This document shows, piece by piece, positions 34,030 to 46,572 of a stretch of 64,000 nucleotides of DNA; the first letter of the stretch is position 1, and the number at the start of each line of letters is the position of its first letter. Source of the stretch: Pochonia chlamydosporia 170 (lineage: Eukaryota; Ascomycota; Sordariomycetes; Hypocreales; Clavicipitaceae); contig NC_035790.1 in assembly GCF_001653235.2 (NCBI RefSeq), forward strand, positions 1,922,001 through 1,986,000, written 5' to 3'. Made by a program: the position numbers and the translations under genes. The notes beneath the pieces were generated by a model. It saw only the letters and a program-made list of their open reading frames with translations. It ran no database searches and had not been told where the DNA came from.

Positions 34030-36651
34030 GGGCCCCCGGACAAGAGCGACGCTGAGCAAGGATGGCACCACGGTGCTGCGTAACCTGCGAATGTGCTTCA
34101 CAGAAAGTTTGACACATTGGCTTCCTGGTTCATCCGTTGGTGGCCAATCTCTCATCTCATCGTCAATCCCTCGCTCCCCCCCTGACGCTCACGTTAGTGG
34201 GGAGATGGCGCCAACACAGAGTTGAGAAGCTCTCCACTAGCCTGAAAGGGACTGGAAGATGGTTGGGGGCTGGAGACACAAAGCGATGGCAACAAAACAT
34301 CACCGAACGAACTGTTGCATCTGGCAGCGGCACATCGGCGCAATCTGCATCATTACCATGAATGTAGCCTTGATATAGCCCATGATACTCCGTGCTTCCG
34401 CATTGGCCCGTATGCCATCGAATAATATCTCGACGGACCCGGTTGGGACAGCCTACGCGGATGTAGGTCCGATAGATTCGCACCGGGTGTCCTCCGTACT
34501 CCGTAGTGCTCTGTATTGGCATTGTGATCACAGGCAGTGATATGCGTGTGGGGATGAAGATGTGCAGAATTGTGCTCGTTCCACTTTCTTCCCCCACAGG
34601 CTGTTTGTAGACTGTCTGTTGGCCAAATCGAGGTTGTGAAAAGGCTGCTCGTCGTCCCTTCAAGATCGAATAAACCAGGTTCAAGGGCCAGTTAACTGTG
34701 TGGATCCTGGCGGGAGTCCAAGGACGGCGCCTCGGAAGCACCCTGGGGCCCCTGCCATCTCTCCCATCTTTTTTAATCATTGGCTAACCATATGAGGAGT
34801 AGTTGGCGACCCACAGCCGGCCCGGGCTTTTTGTCGTTTCATCACAAGTTTAGTCGATATTTTGCTGAGGCATAATCTGCTACCGAGGGCTTCACACTGC
34901 TGTAATGTTGTCGCCGGTCAGTCCATGTGTCGGAGAGAAGGTCCGGGATTGACTCTGGCCTCCTGCGGCGTGAGATTCATGTCGCATTTTGCCGCCACAG
35001 GCTGCTTCGTCGCAGCAATTCCAGCAGCACGGGTTTTAGGCTAGTATCTGAGCCTTCATGGCCAAGGTCTTAATCTGCAGCATGCATGTAGGTAGGTTCT
35101 TAGCGCCAGAAAATGTGGTCTATATGGTCCCAGAAGACTAACCCTGCTTAGGGTAGCACCGAAATGCTTGGCCCAACGCCTGCTCATGTCAAGAGGGTTG
35201 CCACACGAGGCAACTGGACCGCGAAGACAGGATGGAAGAAGATGGGGCAGTGGCTCGACTGTTGCCCATAGTGGCAGGTCGCTTTGCAATGGCTCGCCTG
35301 TCGCTTACAGTGTAGTCGCAAAAAGTACCGACTGGACAATTCAAGTTCCATTTTGCCATGGTAATCGCCTAGATGTCCAGGGTTTGCTGCTGTGCCAAAC
35401 GGGCAGTGGCTGCTCCAGGAATGCCTGACAAACCAGAGGCCTAGTCCCAGCAAGATCTCAATCGTTCTGTCCGCACATGGTTGCACCTCAGATTGTACCC
35501 ATGGCCTACCCATTCCACGATTTTCCCCTTCTTGGGGGGTGGAGAGTCAGGCATGGAAAGTGGCTGTGACAGAATCTGGGCTGCTGGTTACCATGTAGCT
35601 CAGCATGAGGCGACGAAAGTTCGTGGAGATGTTCTCTCAAGGTTGGGACGAGATCGCAATGCCAGGTTTTGCGGACCTGAGAAAAATCCTAAGGTTGCCC
35701 CGGCATGGAGTGACGTTTGGCTGGGGCTACCTTCGGTGTGAGCTTGCAAGACGCTGCCATCAAGCGGCACTTCGCAAATCAGAAATGTCTTTCAGTCCAC
35801 AATCGAGGTGGTCTCGGATTCCTGGTATGCTCGTTCTGAAGTAGGCTCAAATAATGCCCTGGAGTCTCCTATAGATTGGCTTCGTGGACAAAGTGGCATC
35901 GGATGATGGAATTGGTGCAGCATTACTCACAGCTCCCGGGAATACACGAGTCAACAATGCCCCTTTGCAACAAGAGATTTTCAAGTTTTTTGCGCGGCGG
36001 AGTCTCCATGGCTGATGAAGCAAGCACAAGCAGGACAGACACACTTGGCATGCTCCAGATCGCCACAAACACCTGCTCGTCCTCGGCCGAGATCTGACAG
36101 GCAGGGCGGCGCGGCCACAGGATTGTGATTGTGCCTCGAAAGCCTTGCCATGACTGTTTCGGCTTCGATTGGCAGTGATGTTCGGCGTCCAGTGAGTGTG
36201 CCAAATATGCACAAGCAAGGCCATGGCGTCGCTTGGCTCCCTCCTATTCGAACGACGTCCACAGTCCACAACAAGGAATCAAACAGTTCTTGCACAAGAG
36301 CAGACCAGATGAGACCAGACGAGACGAGACAATATGCCAGTTGTGCCAGATGTCGTCCATGGTGCAGTCAGTCAGTCGAGGGCGAAGCAAAGCCAAGGCC
36401 TGCGTCGAGGGTTGGGCGTTCGGGAGAACCGGGGGACGCATCCGCCCTGCGCTAACGCTAATGTTGGCGTGGTTGTTCTTGCGAATCTGATGGTCAGAGT
36501 AGCCTTGAAGGTGGGGAGGGCAACCGACAAACGACCAGACACACCAGACTTGACCAAACCAGACCAGTCGACTTGGACGTTGAGCCCACCAAACCCAAAA
36601 TTGAGCCCCATCCAAACATTCATCATTACATCCATCCTGTCAACCTGTTTG

Positions 36652-36699
36652 CCAGGTCCAGGTCCAGGTCCAGTTCCAGTTCCAGTTGCAGTTCCAGTC
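36652..36699. repeat. Eight-unit CCAGGT/CCAGTT minisatellite
   Basis: Units in order: CCAGGT x3, CCAGTT x3, GCAGTT, CCAGTC. The switch of the last position pair suggests expansion of a mutated unit. Confidence 0.85.
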
Positions 36700-36952
36700 T
36701 GGTCCTTTCTTTCGATAGGGGTCGAGTCCATCCTTCACTCCACGCCTGGCTGACTGACTGGGTACCACCAACCAGGTGCTCTCAGGTGTGTGCTTTACTC
36801 TGGATGAAGCATGTACAGTATCAATGGATGTATGGATCAATGGATGTACGTATGCACCAGGCTCTCCTGTATCATACGTACCCAGACTCCATTCCTCTCT
36901 GCTCCATACTTACAACCAAATATTGAATTGGATCCGACACAGCTACATACAG

Positions 36953-36988
36953 TACATACATACATACATACATACATACGTACGTACA
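36953..36988. repeat. (TACA)6(TACG)2 TACA microsatellite
   Basis: Nine 4-bp units. Likely length-polymorphic between strains. Confidence 0.85.
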
Positions 36989-39900
36989 TCGTACACCCGG
37001 CCGGTGCTGGACTAAGAAAGATTCCCTGCCTAGCTGCTCTTTTGCAAGAACCCACTGCGCCAACTGCATCGCTTCTCTGGAGCCACGACAAACTTTCAAC
37101 GACGATTCTTACTCGTTGATTCGTATGTATGATTCAGGTGCAAGGTTTTCTCCCCAGTACAACCAAAATACGCGCCTTGAAGGTAGCTGAGACGATCGGA
37201 CACCAATTGTGTGCTGCTTCGATTTGGCCGGCTCTCGAAGCTTCAAATCCCGCCAACTGCCATGCCATGGCATGGAACCAGCATGACACCATAACACCCT
37301 GCAAGAACAACTAGGGGGTTCCTACAACATGTGCTGTGGATCAATTGTGAATCACCAACACACGTCCGTTCTTGTTAAGCACATTGACAAGAGCAATGGA
37401 AAAGGCACCAGAGGGCTTGCGTACACTCCTTTTGCCGTTTGGCCGTCGACTTGTCCTGTCCTCTTCAAGCAAGTGAGCCAGCGATGTCTCTGACGAGACC
37501 ATGCCCAGCTGAAGGAGTGAACATTGCCTTGCCTGCCTCACTTGTGCTGTCAATGCCTTACCTGTGCAAGCTACGCGATGTCGCTGAGTTCGAAGCAACC
37601 AAAAAAGCGCTCACACCGGTCGATCCACTCCAACGACCCCAAAATGCAGCCTTTCATGTATGTGGACGCATCTCCGAGGATGGATCCAACCAGGCGAGCG
37701 ACCTGCATGCCTCAAGTATGCCAGACCTTGTCGGATTCCTGACGGGTGTCCACTTGGACCAGCACATTCAGTCCAGTTTAACTATATCAAGGGTTCATTA
37801 TATACCCACTTTGCTTTGTTGACGAAGAACACGACAGCTACGGCGTTGTATTGTATACGTGCTCGACCCGGTCTATGATGCCAGGCAAACATCATCGTAC
37901 CTGTGCATGATGCACTTGGCTTTTCCAGGGCGAAAATGTCACTCGTTCTTTACTCGAGGCGACCTGCAGAGTAGTCCACAGATGTGGCGCGGTTGGCTCT
38001 CCCCTTACTCCTGCTGGTGGTGGTCCAGGTTTGTAGCAACAAGATCCAGCCAAACCACTAGGATGTCAGTTTTATTCTCCGAGAGTGAGGTCGCCTTGCC
38101 TCTACTCCGTACAGTTCCAATCGTACCTCCTCGCGCTTGTGCAGTGGTCAGACATGGTATCAAACCCGTGCAAGACGACATGTGTAGAGAATGGAGCACA
38201 TGTTTTGCAGCTACTGCCAGTTGGCTGCTCAAGAAACCACACCTACATAAGGTACGGAGCGGCCCAGGACCTACTCAAGCCTAGTCGACCTGGTTGGTTC
38301 AGTACTAGGAATATGTTGGAGCCTTCTGGATCCTTGGCATGTCCCTGAGAGCACGGCGAAAAAGCATCTGGGAGCCAAGCTTTTTGGGTCGTTGCCAGAT
38401 CATTCTGTGCGCGAACAATCCCTATCGCGCTTGGAGTCTTGCTGGCGGGTCGCAGGGCTGTTGGCTCGCCAGGTTTGACAACGGTCAGGAAGCAACCTGC
38501 TTGAGTGAGAAACGTTAGTCAACTCTAGAGCTAGTGGCTTCGCCAACTTTAGAATATCCGACTGCAAATCCCTGGGGCCTGGAACGCATTGCAACGTCTC
38601 CTCCCCAGAGGCTCGACTTCTCAATTGAACACAGGGTGACCCCTGTCGCTACTCCGTTGCGCTTTCTCTGACTCGCATGTTCACAAAGGACATAATTTCT
38701 CTTGATACATTGATGACCGAGATCCAAAGGCTCAAAAAAAGGTCGATGGAAACCATGATCGCCTCTCTCTTGTATTTAACGGGCCGTTTTCGATATCTTG
38801 GCCGTGCGAATGCCGTAAAGTTCATATATCTGTCTGGCGCCACAACGGGAGACGGCGGGCAACGCGGATGGTTCCCCCAGTTCGCAAGCGTCAACGCAAG
38901 GAGCACATTACTCCATACGATGCAGAGGCAGTATGGAGAACACTTCGTACTTCGACGTGCTCACCATAATACAAGGTCCCTTCCAGATGATGTCTGCTTG
39001 ACAGGTCTCGCGCTAATTTAAAACAAAAAACCGTCAAGACCATATTTGGCGACATGCAGAAGGTCCACTCTGGCCGTACTCCGCCCCGATGCCCTGGAGA
39101 CATCCAACGTGGCCGCACAGCACGCTCATGGCCACAACCATATGCCTTCTCTGGTCTCTCTCCCTACCCGGAGGAGCATCTCTGTATCCATTCCACCTAG
39201 TCAGCAACCCACATTATGTGCAAGGCCAGCCGGTAATTAGTTCCGCGTTGCGAGATCAACCAACCAGCCTGGCTCCTCCTTACCGAAGTCGATACTCTGC
39301 CATGAGCCCACGAAACTACCTAGGTAGGTAGTCAGCTATGCACCTGAACGCCTGGCTCCCTCGAACACTTCGAACTAGTGGATGGCGGCCCTTTTGGACC
39401 CTGGCAGTATCAAAATCCGGGCTTCTACTGCCTAGACAAATTAGGATCTGCTCCGGGCCGTGGGAGAGAAACTGTGTGAGTGTCCACAAGAGGATGCGGA
39501 CACAATGCTCTTGAGTAATGTGTTGGCATGTTGCAGTTAAGTAACTTCACGAGCTCAGGCTAAATTTATTCTATTCCACTGACCCAACAGACAGCTACTT
39601 CAAACCACTGCATTGCCACTACAAGTCTTTGCTTGGCCGTCTACTTGACTCTGTCGCTACACACTCTGCCATGGTTCGTACAACATGTAGATATGCAATA
39701 CAACAGATCCCTGGGAATGGCTTCGCTTTTGTTCCTATCTTTGGGGTAGTACTATGGGCTTGGTACCGCTTAACACGACTTTATGGATCTGCCCGCAAAA
39801 GTGGCAACCATGTCGGGGCTTTTCAGCACCGGGGACAAGTCGTTATATTGTCTGCAGTGGGTTGATCCGACAGGCTGGCAGTGAATCTGCACTCAGCCGT

Positions 39901-40648
39901 TGAGAACCTGGGCTATAACTGTGACTGGCCAGGATCAGCAGCAGGATGGTGCCACGAAGGGCTGTTGCTTTTGGAGCATAGAATCAATGTCTCACCTGGT
40001 CCCCGCGCGGCACTTTCGATGTAAAAAGAAGAAAAGTTTGTCCCATTGGAGCCGATCAGCGCCATAATTTCGGAGTATCACAAGAACACCCATTGAGGAA
40101 TGATCAAGATGGAGTAACGAGACCTTTTGAATGCCAAGATTCTTTCATTTCATTCCACGGCAAACATTTTGTTACTCGGATCTGGTAAGATATACGTCAC
40201 ATCAGTAAATATTCGCCAAGTTGCATAACATAATCACGGAACATACAGTCTGTGAGAGACTACATTATAAGACGTGTGTCGATGGGTACCTTTTTGCAGC
40301 CATACGCTACCATCGTTGACAGCTATACATACAGCTGCGAATTAGATACGGAAATTGGGGCACGCCAGCGCAGCTCTATGAGGTAAAACGCAAAACTGGG
40401 GAATAGCTAGTCTATTGTATGTTTAAATTGCGTCTCATGAAGTTATATGAAACTTCCGCGCAGAGTAGACACACCCCGTGCAACGATCTGCGTGCCATGG
40501 TTTCGGAAGCTCCTCCGGCATTGATGAAAGGATTCAGTCAAGACTTGATAGTATACTCTCGTATTGTGCATGTGTGCACTCCATGAACTTTCCCAGACAG
40601 TGCCACCAAACCTTTCCTGCCCAGAGTAGTGGCTTGTCCGAAAAGAAA

Positions 40649-41275
40649 TTATGCGAAAACAGTACCCTGGCCAACCCTTGGGCTTCCGCTATTTCCACCT
40701 GGCAGGAGAAAATTGATATCCGTGAGAGGCACCGGGCCCAAGGGGTTGGGACAGACAATCGCGTAGTATTCTCGCTCAGCGACGCACGTCGGGTCACACA
40801 GTAGAGAATCTATGCATACTCCTTTGATCTGGTGACCATAAGCGACTGACTTGAACAGAAACTCGTCATCAGCCTCTTCAGTGCCGAGACGGCCAGCCAG
40901 GGCGCTGCAGAGTGTTGCAAGAGAGCTCAACGGGCGACAAGCAAGACTACAGCTAGGACATGGGTGCTCCGATGCTGTTAGCGTGCCCGTAGGTGGTATA
41001 TTCTTGCTGATGCTTTCACTCGTAAGTTGAATACCCCAACCCCAGTCACGGCATTTCTTGGGGATATGGGGTAGGTGTTCGGATAAGGGGTCAAATGTGA
41101 TATGCGCAATTCTCAAACAGTGTTTAATTGCTGCTGGCTTTGGAAAAGAAACTATACCGGTTTTGCCTGGACGAATGGCCATGAGTGTGATGACATGTAC
41201 TTGAGTCGAGGAAACCACAGTGCCATCAGTGGTGCAGTATCCCATGATGCTGTCTGATATGTATGTGTAGGTCAT
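40649..41275 (-). CDS. Weak candidate: hypothetical 208-aa ORF in the gene desert
   Basis: The longest frame of the 9.5-kb desert, from an ATG at 41275 to a TAA at 40649. It is Cys/Pro/Ser-containing (SEHPCPSCSLACRPLSS; SLLCDPTCVAEREYYAIVCP) with no signal peptide, membrane segment or family I know. It ends about 0.6 kb upstream of PPE1 on the other strand. It may be a chance frame. Confidence 0.2.
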   Translation of the reverse strand: MTYTYISDSIMGYCTTDGTVVSSTQVHVITLMAIRPGKTGIVSFPKPAAIKHCLRIAHITFDPLSEHLPHIPKKCRDWGWGIQLTSESISKNIPPTGTLTASEHPCPSCSLACRPLSSLATLCSALAGRLGTEEADDEFLFKSVAYGHQIKGVCIDSLLCDPTCVAEREYYAIVCPNPLGPVPLTDINFLLPGGNSGSPRVGQGTVFA

Positions 41276-41910
41276 TTCCAGAGTGCAGCCGAGCCGTATG
41301 AGAGCCAAGGCTCAAAAACAATTGGTATTCCTAGACTTGGCCGAGAAATAAACTCCCTGGACCCAGTAGCTGATCAATTTGGAATAGGCAAATGCTGGCA
41401 GAGGTGGTCGCACGTCAGCTTGGTCCACCACTCATTCGTCCTGTCGGATGATGCAGCGTTTCTGTTTCCAAATACAAGACTAACATGATTGATTGATTGA
41501 GGCTCTTTGTTGTAGGGTAGCAGGATTGGACAGCTTTCTGGGTCCCTTGCTGGAAATTTTGCCCGCACGGTATTGATGCATGGAACTTGATAGACATAGC
41601 ACAGTATGAGGAAACCCCACATCCAGAACTCCAACCTCGATGTCATAAACCACATCACAAGTTCACAACACGGGGACCCGGACACAGCAGCTTATGAGCG
41701 AGCTCAGCTAAGCTTACACTGCCGATTGAGGGCCTCTAAAAGAGTACAAGGACGCAACGGTAGTCCTTTCGAGGTCAGATTCGTCGAAAGGCATCCACAC
41801 TGTCCTCCAGAATACATCAACGTCGTAACAAAAGCCCTTAGCCCGGCCCCGAGCAAACGCCAGTTCCTGCAGGCGCAATAACGGGTAAAAGCCACAAAAG
41901 ACAACCCGCC

Positions 41911-43279
41911 ATGAGCGATCTACAGCGAGCATGGGCTAAACAAAAGCTTGGTCTCATGCCGGAACCGTTTATGGAGCTGGATGAGGAGGAGGAAGAAGAA
42001 GGCCAGGCTGGGGACCAAGTGCCCGAGCTGCCGGAACACATGGATGACGACTCCTCATCAGCTTCGTCGGTATCATCAACCGGTACTATCATTCCTACAC
42101 CAAGCCAAAAATTATTTGCTCGTCCGCAAGGGTATGATTTAATATCTTATTTAATTCTGTCTATCACACCCCCACGTCACGAATCGGAAGGCTGATTCTG
42201 GACAGGGTCGCTCGGGGCAGAACACTCGAGCCAATACCATGGACGACGTACTTTGAGCGGGAGCTGTACATGCAGACCAGTGAAGGTCAAAACTTGACCT
42301 TCCACGCCTATCTCACGTCACCAGTTGAAAAAGGCCCTTTGTTCGTCTTGCATCATGGAGCCGGCTCGTCGGCACTTTCGTTCGCGGTGGTAAGTTCCGA
42401 AATTCGGAAGCGTCTTCCCTCAGCGGGCATACTTGCCATTGATTGCCGGGGACATGGATCTACAATCTCACCAGACGGCTCAGAGCTGGATCTTCACCTT
42501 GCAACTCTATCTGCGGACTTATTTTTCATGGTTCAATCGACCAAGGAGCAAATGGGATGGGAGCAATTGCCACCAGTGATGCTGGTCGGACACTCGTTGG
42601 GAGGTGCAGTTGTGACGGATTTGGCCTTTACCGGCAAGTTGGGAACCTCCCTACTCGGCTATGCTGTGCTTGATGTTGTGGAAGGGTCAGCCATGGACGC
42701 CTTGCAGAGTATGCAAACATATCTCTCAACGCGGCCCGTTGGTTTTGCAAGCGTTGAGACGGCCATTGACTGGCACATACGTTCACGCACTGTGCGAAAC
42801 TCGGTATCAGCCAGAACATCGGTGCCTGCACTTTTAAGGCAGGATGAATCTGTGGATTCCTCAAGGCCGTGGAGATGGAGAACCAACCTGGCGGCTACCC
42901 AACCGTTCTGGGAAGACTGGTTCGTAGGACTGAGCAAAAAGTTCCTGGGTGCAAAGGGAGGAAAGCTGCTGTTGTTAGCGGGGACCGACCGCTTGGATAC
43001 AGAGTTGACAATCGGTCAGATGCAAGGTAGGCTTTGGAATATGTGCTCATACTGCAGTCACTGTCACTTTTGTCAAGTAACCGGGCAAAGAAATGCTGAC
43101 ATATTGGTCAAGGTAAATACGCGCTGCAAGTGTTTCCAGAAGCCGGCCACTTCATTCACGAGGATATTCCTGAGCAAACTGCTATTTCGTTGGCAGACTT
43201 TTACAGACGGAATGACAGGAGTGCGCTTGTGCTACCGCCCAAAGTATCGGATCTACTGAAACAGGGTAAAAAGGTATAA
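41911..43279 (+). CDS. PPE1: Protein phosphatase methylesterase 1 (PP2A demethylase)
   Basis: Exons 41911-42131, 42206-43026 and 43113-43279 give 402 aa with in-frame GT/AG junctions. After an acidic, Glu-rich N-terminus (MELDEEEEEEG) comes an alpha/beta-hydrolase domain. The oxyanion region is FVLHHGAGSSALSF; the nucleophile elbow is VGHSLGG with Ser204; the acid is Asp230 in YAVLDVVEGSAMDAL, the family signature; the His is His360 in FPEAGHFIHED, supplied by exon 3. PME-1 removes the C-terminal methyl ester from the PP2A catalytic subunit, controlling assembly with B subunits. All triad residues are present, so it should be active. Length agrees with other fungal and animal members (about 390-400 aa). 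Confidence 0.96.
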
Positions 43280-45188
43280 GATCTATAAGAAATGCCATTG
43301 AAATATAGACGTCAAGACTGGCTCTCGTCATCCCTGGACACATTCTCTGGCATTTGGAGCCATCGCTGGTGCAACTTCCTTTGACATGTTTTGTTTTAAC
43401 GATGAAGACTTAATGACGGCTTCTCCTTGTTACGATATACAATGTACTTGAACAGGGCCTCGCAGGACGAGAAATTATGGAATTGAATCATCAGCATATT
43501 TGTCACGCAAATAGATAACAACTAATATGGGAGTTTCTCCGCAGCCATTGGGTTTGTGTAGCGGTTTTCCAAGGCCAGGATACTCGTGCGACTTTTCCTT
43601 CACCGGCCTTTTGAATGTGACTATTCTTGGGGAGGTTGCGTTGAATCGTGGCATGACATCTCTGGACTGTGGCATCGCCACACTCGCATCGTAACTTCGC
43701 TGACGCGTTGTTCTAAGCTCATGGGTCTGTGCCATTGCAATTACTCATTAGAAGTAGTAGATGAAACGCCTGATATGCGAGTGAGTGTACCAATTGACAT
43801 CTCAGAGCTGAAAGATGTTGACCAATGCGGTTGTTATTGCGTACCCGGAGACGACATGTACGCGTCAAAACACACTCTCTCCAAAAGTAGACGTGTAAAA
43901 TGCAGATTCGCGGTAGAGAATCGGCACCGCTATGCGCGTCTATCGGTCTGTGACGGTGATTGAAGTTGTTCTTCCACAAAATCGAGCAATGCGTATTGAT
44001 GGACTATGCGCTTGGCCGACTGCTCGAAGACTAGTAATGGACTTGCCTGCAAACCCGACTGGAGCCGTCAAGGTTCAATGTTTTCAAATATCTAGGATGT
44101 ACGTATATCACATCCGTCAAACGCCATAGATATTGATGACTTTGAATGAAACTTGAGGCGGTGAATTTCACACGACTGGCCTTTTCAAGCGGCTAGAACC
44201 TCCATAAAGGACACGGACATATTCGACGTTGCATTGGAGCGGCAATGCAAAGCAATGTTGGTTGATCTCCTTGTGATTTGACACACGATTCTGGTTAATA
44301 GACTTAAGGAATCGCATGTCCAGGTTTGGTTTTAGACTAACAACTGATCGCTCGACAAGCGCGACACGAATGCGATGGACTCTGGACGGAGAGTGGCTCG
44401 TGACCGAGAGACGATGGTAACTAACCCACATTCTCCCTGCACGCTTGAAATGAGGTCGATCCAATGCTCGATGGCTCCAGGTTGATCCCCAACCACACCA
44501 CGCAATGGTCATCTCAAGGCACCAGCCAATGCAGGCGGAGAAGCTGGTTGTGCCCTCTCCGTGGCTGGTTTCTGGGGTAAAGTAGCCTGGGAAATGGTCC
44601 GTGGCCAAGAGTATTTGTCTTTGTCCTTGTATACGTTAGCATATCCCATCATGCTGATGATACACAAGGCGATGTGCGATACCTCTTTTGCTGGTCAAAT
44701 ACTTTTGACTTCCTACTGGTGCCAACTCGGGGCTTCCCCATTTACCCCTGTTCAAATGGATGTTCGGACTGTGGACTTTGTGCATTAATTGACATCTGGA
44801 TGCATGGCCTCGAACCCGCCCGCGTGGTTGCAGTGGCTGGGTTTGTATGGGCTTGCCCAATCGAGGAACCAGACTGAATGAGTTTAGTCCTCCGTGCTCC
44901 ATGTCATCGAGGCGGTGGCACCAGACATGGACGTCCTAGTCCAGGTCCGACTTCTGGACTGTGCAATCTGACGTGGAGGCGCAACTAGCAACATTGAACA
45001 TTGAACTCCAGTCCCTCCTCGGACCATCCATATCCATGTCTCTAGTCTCATTTCAACCTTGGACCTTCTCCCGCCAAACCTTCTAATTTCTTCATCACAC
45101 ACACCGCAAATCTACATACCATCCGTCCCTTCGACATTGCCTGCACCCCGTTTATCCTCTTTGCAGAGATCTCTAAATTCCAGTCACA
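43280..45188. other. Intergenic between PPE1 and the CFEM gene
   Basis: 1.9 kb, same-strand neighbours. No supported gene; the 146-codon minus frame at 44168-44608 has no upstream ATG. The last ~145 bp are the pyrimidine-rich CFEM leader. Confidence 0.55.
45044..45188 (+). promoter_or_regulatory. CT-rich leader/promoter of the CFEM gene
   Basis: Strongly pyrimidine-rich on the coding strand and ending TCACAATG, with A at -3. CT-rich tracts before the start are common in well-expressed filamentous fungal genes. Confidence 0.5.
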
Positions 45189-45802
45189 ATGAAGTCCTCA
45201 TTCGTCACCTTGGCCGTCGCCGTCGGCTTCGCTGCCGCACAGCTCCCCCAGCTCGATAAGATCCCCAAATGCGCCGTATGAAACCCCTTTCCGCATAAAA
45301 CTCTAAACTCTCTCGAAATGCGTCCACCCGTAGAAATTGCTAACGGCCAATTGCCTCACAGTACTCCTGCGTCTCGTCCTACATCTCCGGAACAAACATT
45401 GCCGGCTGCAAGCCCGCCGACATTGCCTGCGTCTGCAAGAACAAGGACTTTATCGGCGGCATTTCCTGCTGCCTCCAGAAGGACTGTGGCAAGGATGATA
45501 TCGCAGCTACCATTAGCTTCGCTAATCAGATTTGCGCTGCCAGCGGTGTCGACACTCCCAAGCAGCTTGTTTGCAGCACCGGCTCGGGCGCCTCTGGATC
45601 TACCGCAACCAAGACCGACAACTCTAGCACCGGTACTGGCGCTGGTGCCACTGCTACCGAGCAGACTACGAATGCACCCACTGGCAGTGGAACTGCCGCC
45701 ACGACTGCTGCTTCCTCGACCAAGACTGGCGGTGCGGCTCCTGCCTATGGCAATGCGGGTGGTATTCTTGGTGCTGCGTTGGCCATTGCTGCTGCTCTCT
45801 AA
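45189..45802 (+). CDS. CFEM-domain GPI-anchored cell-surface protein
   Basis: Exons 45189-45275 and 45362-45802 (intron GTATGA..CACAG) give 175 aa. A signal peptide (about residues 1-17) is followed by a CFEM domain: cysteines at 28, 32, 45, 52, 54, 65, 66, 71 and 87. This is the usual eight plus one (C65 or C66). Asp49, three residues before the CxC, sits where Csa2-type CFEM proteins bind haem iron. A Ser/Thr/Ala/Gly-rich stalk and a hydrophobic tail (GGILGAALAIAAAL) indicate a GPI anchor. CFEM proteins serve in haem-iron uptake, wall structure or host contact; which applies here is open. The intron falls inside the domain, so unspliced frames miss it. Confidence 0.93.
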
Positions 45803-46572
45803 ATTTGATTCCTGTGAGCGAGTACGGAGTGAGATTGTTTAGATACTGTTTAGACACCGCGGTGCTTGCGGGCTGGTACTTCCCAGTGCTGAAGTGCCTA
45901 ATGTAAAGCAGGGAAATAATTGTGGTACGACGGCGATAGCTTTGAACGCATAGCTTGTGGACGAGCGTTGGTGTATATAGTAATTTTTGTCAGCAAACTG
46001 GGCAAATTTGATTCAAGAATGTTACTTGATTCACATAGTCTGTGAAGTACTGCGTGCCTTCTGTCGTGATTCTTGCGAAGCGACCAATGCCATTGACTTT
46101 TACATTGCGAATTGAATTTACTTTTCTGATATGAGCTTTCTTGTCAAATCTGCTCCCACCTTGCAAACCCGGCTCTGGATGCATCAAAACAAGCATTCTA
46201 ACTGGAAGGATTGTTGACAGTCCCGAAGTCGGCCATTGCTTCCTCTATCCACAAGACCCCGACCCAGCAACAGCTCTGAATCTCGCCCACTGTTGTGGAG
46301 GTTGATGACCTAGTTTGCTGGACATGGAGTCTGGAGCAGACATGGACTGGAAAATCAGGGTCTCGCACAGCCCAAATCCCCGCCATGTTGAGTTACCTTG
46401 TCGGGTTACCCGCTTCTCCCACCTTGACATCAATCAAGAACATTTGAACCCCACTGACATCAGAGACCTAAGCCAGAGCTTCTTATCTGCGACAAGACAG
46501 CTCTCTCCCACCTTGTCCCAAATTTCCAACCGTCAGCCCTCCAATTCTGTACGACTCTAACCAAGATACACC
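45803..46572. other. Intergenic between the CFEM and epimerase genes
   Basis: 770 bp holding the CFEM 3' UTR and the epimerase promoter. A C/T-rich leader runs from about 46480 to the ATG at 46573. TACGGAGT occurs just after the CFEM stop (45823). Confidence 0.55.

Larger units (their letters stand above)
32409..41910. other. 9.5-kb gene desert between the Zn2Cys6 factor (-) and PPE1 (+)
   Basis: By far the longest interval without a convincing gene. It carries hexamer and tetramer microsatellites (34006, 36652, 36953), TACTCCGTA copies (34497, 38103), a TACCTAGGTA palindrome (39317), and runs of CCAGAC-like sequence around 36290-36590. I see no transposase, reverse transcriptase, terminal repeat or tRNA. 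One weak 208-aa frame (40649-41275) is listed separately. It may be a large regulatory region, contain non-coding transcripts, or hold decayed DNA. Confidence 0.6.

Noticed and set aside
34163..34780. 205-codon minus-strand frame with ATG
   Set aside because: Contains the dispersed TACTCCGTA motif and microsatellite-rich flanks; no motif, signal or family seen.
36290..36590. CCAGAC-rich stretch, considered as a clustered binding-site array or CRISPR-like repeat
   Set aside because: Copies are irregularly spaced and degenerate; no repeat-spacer structure. Treated as low complexity.
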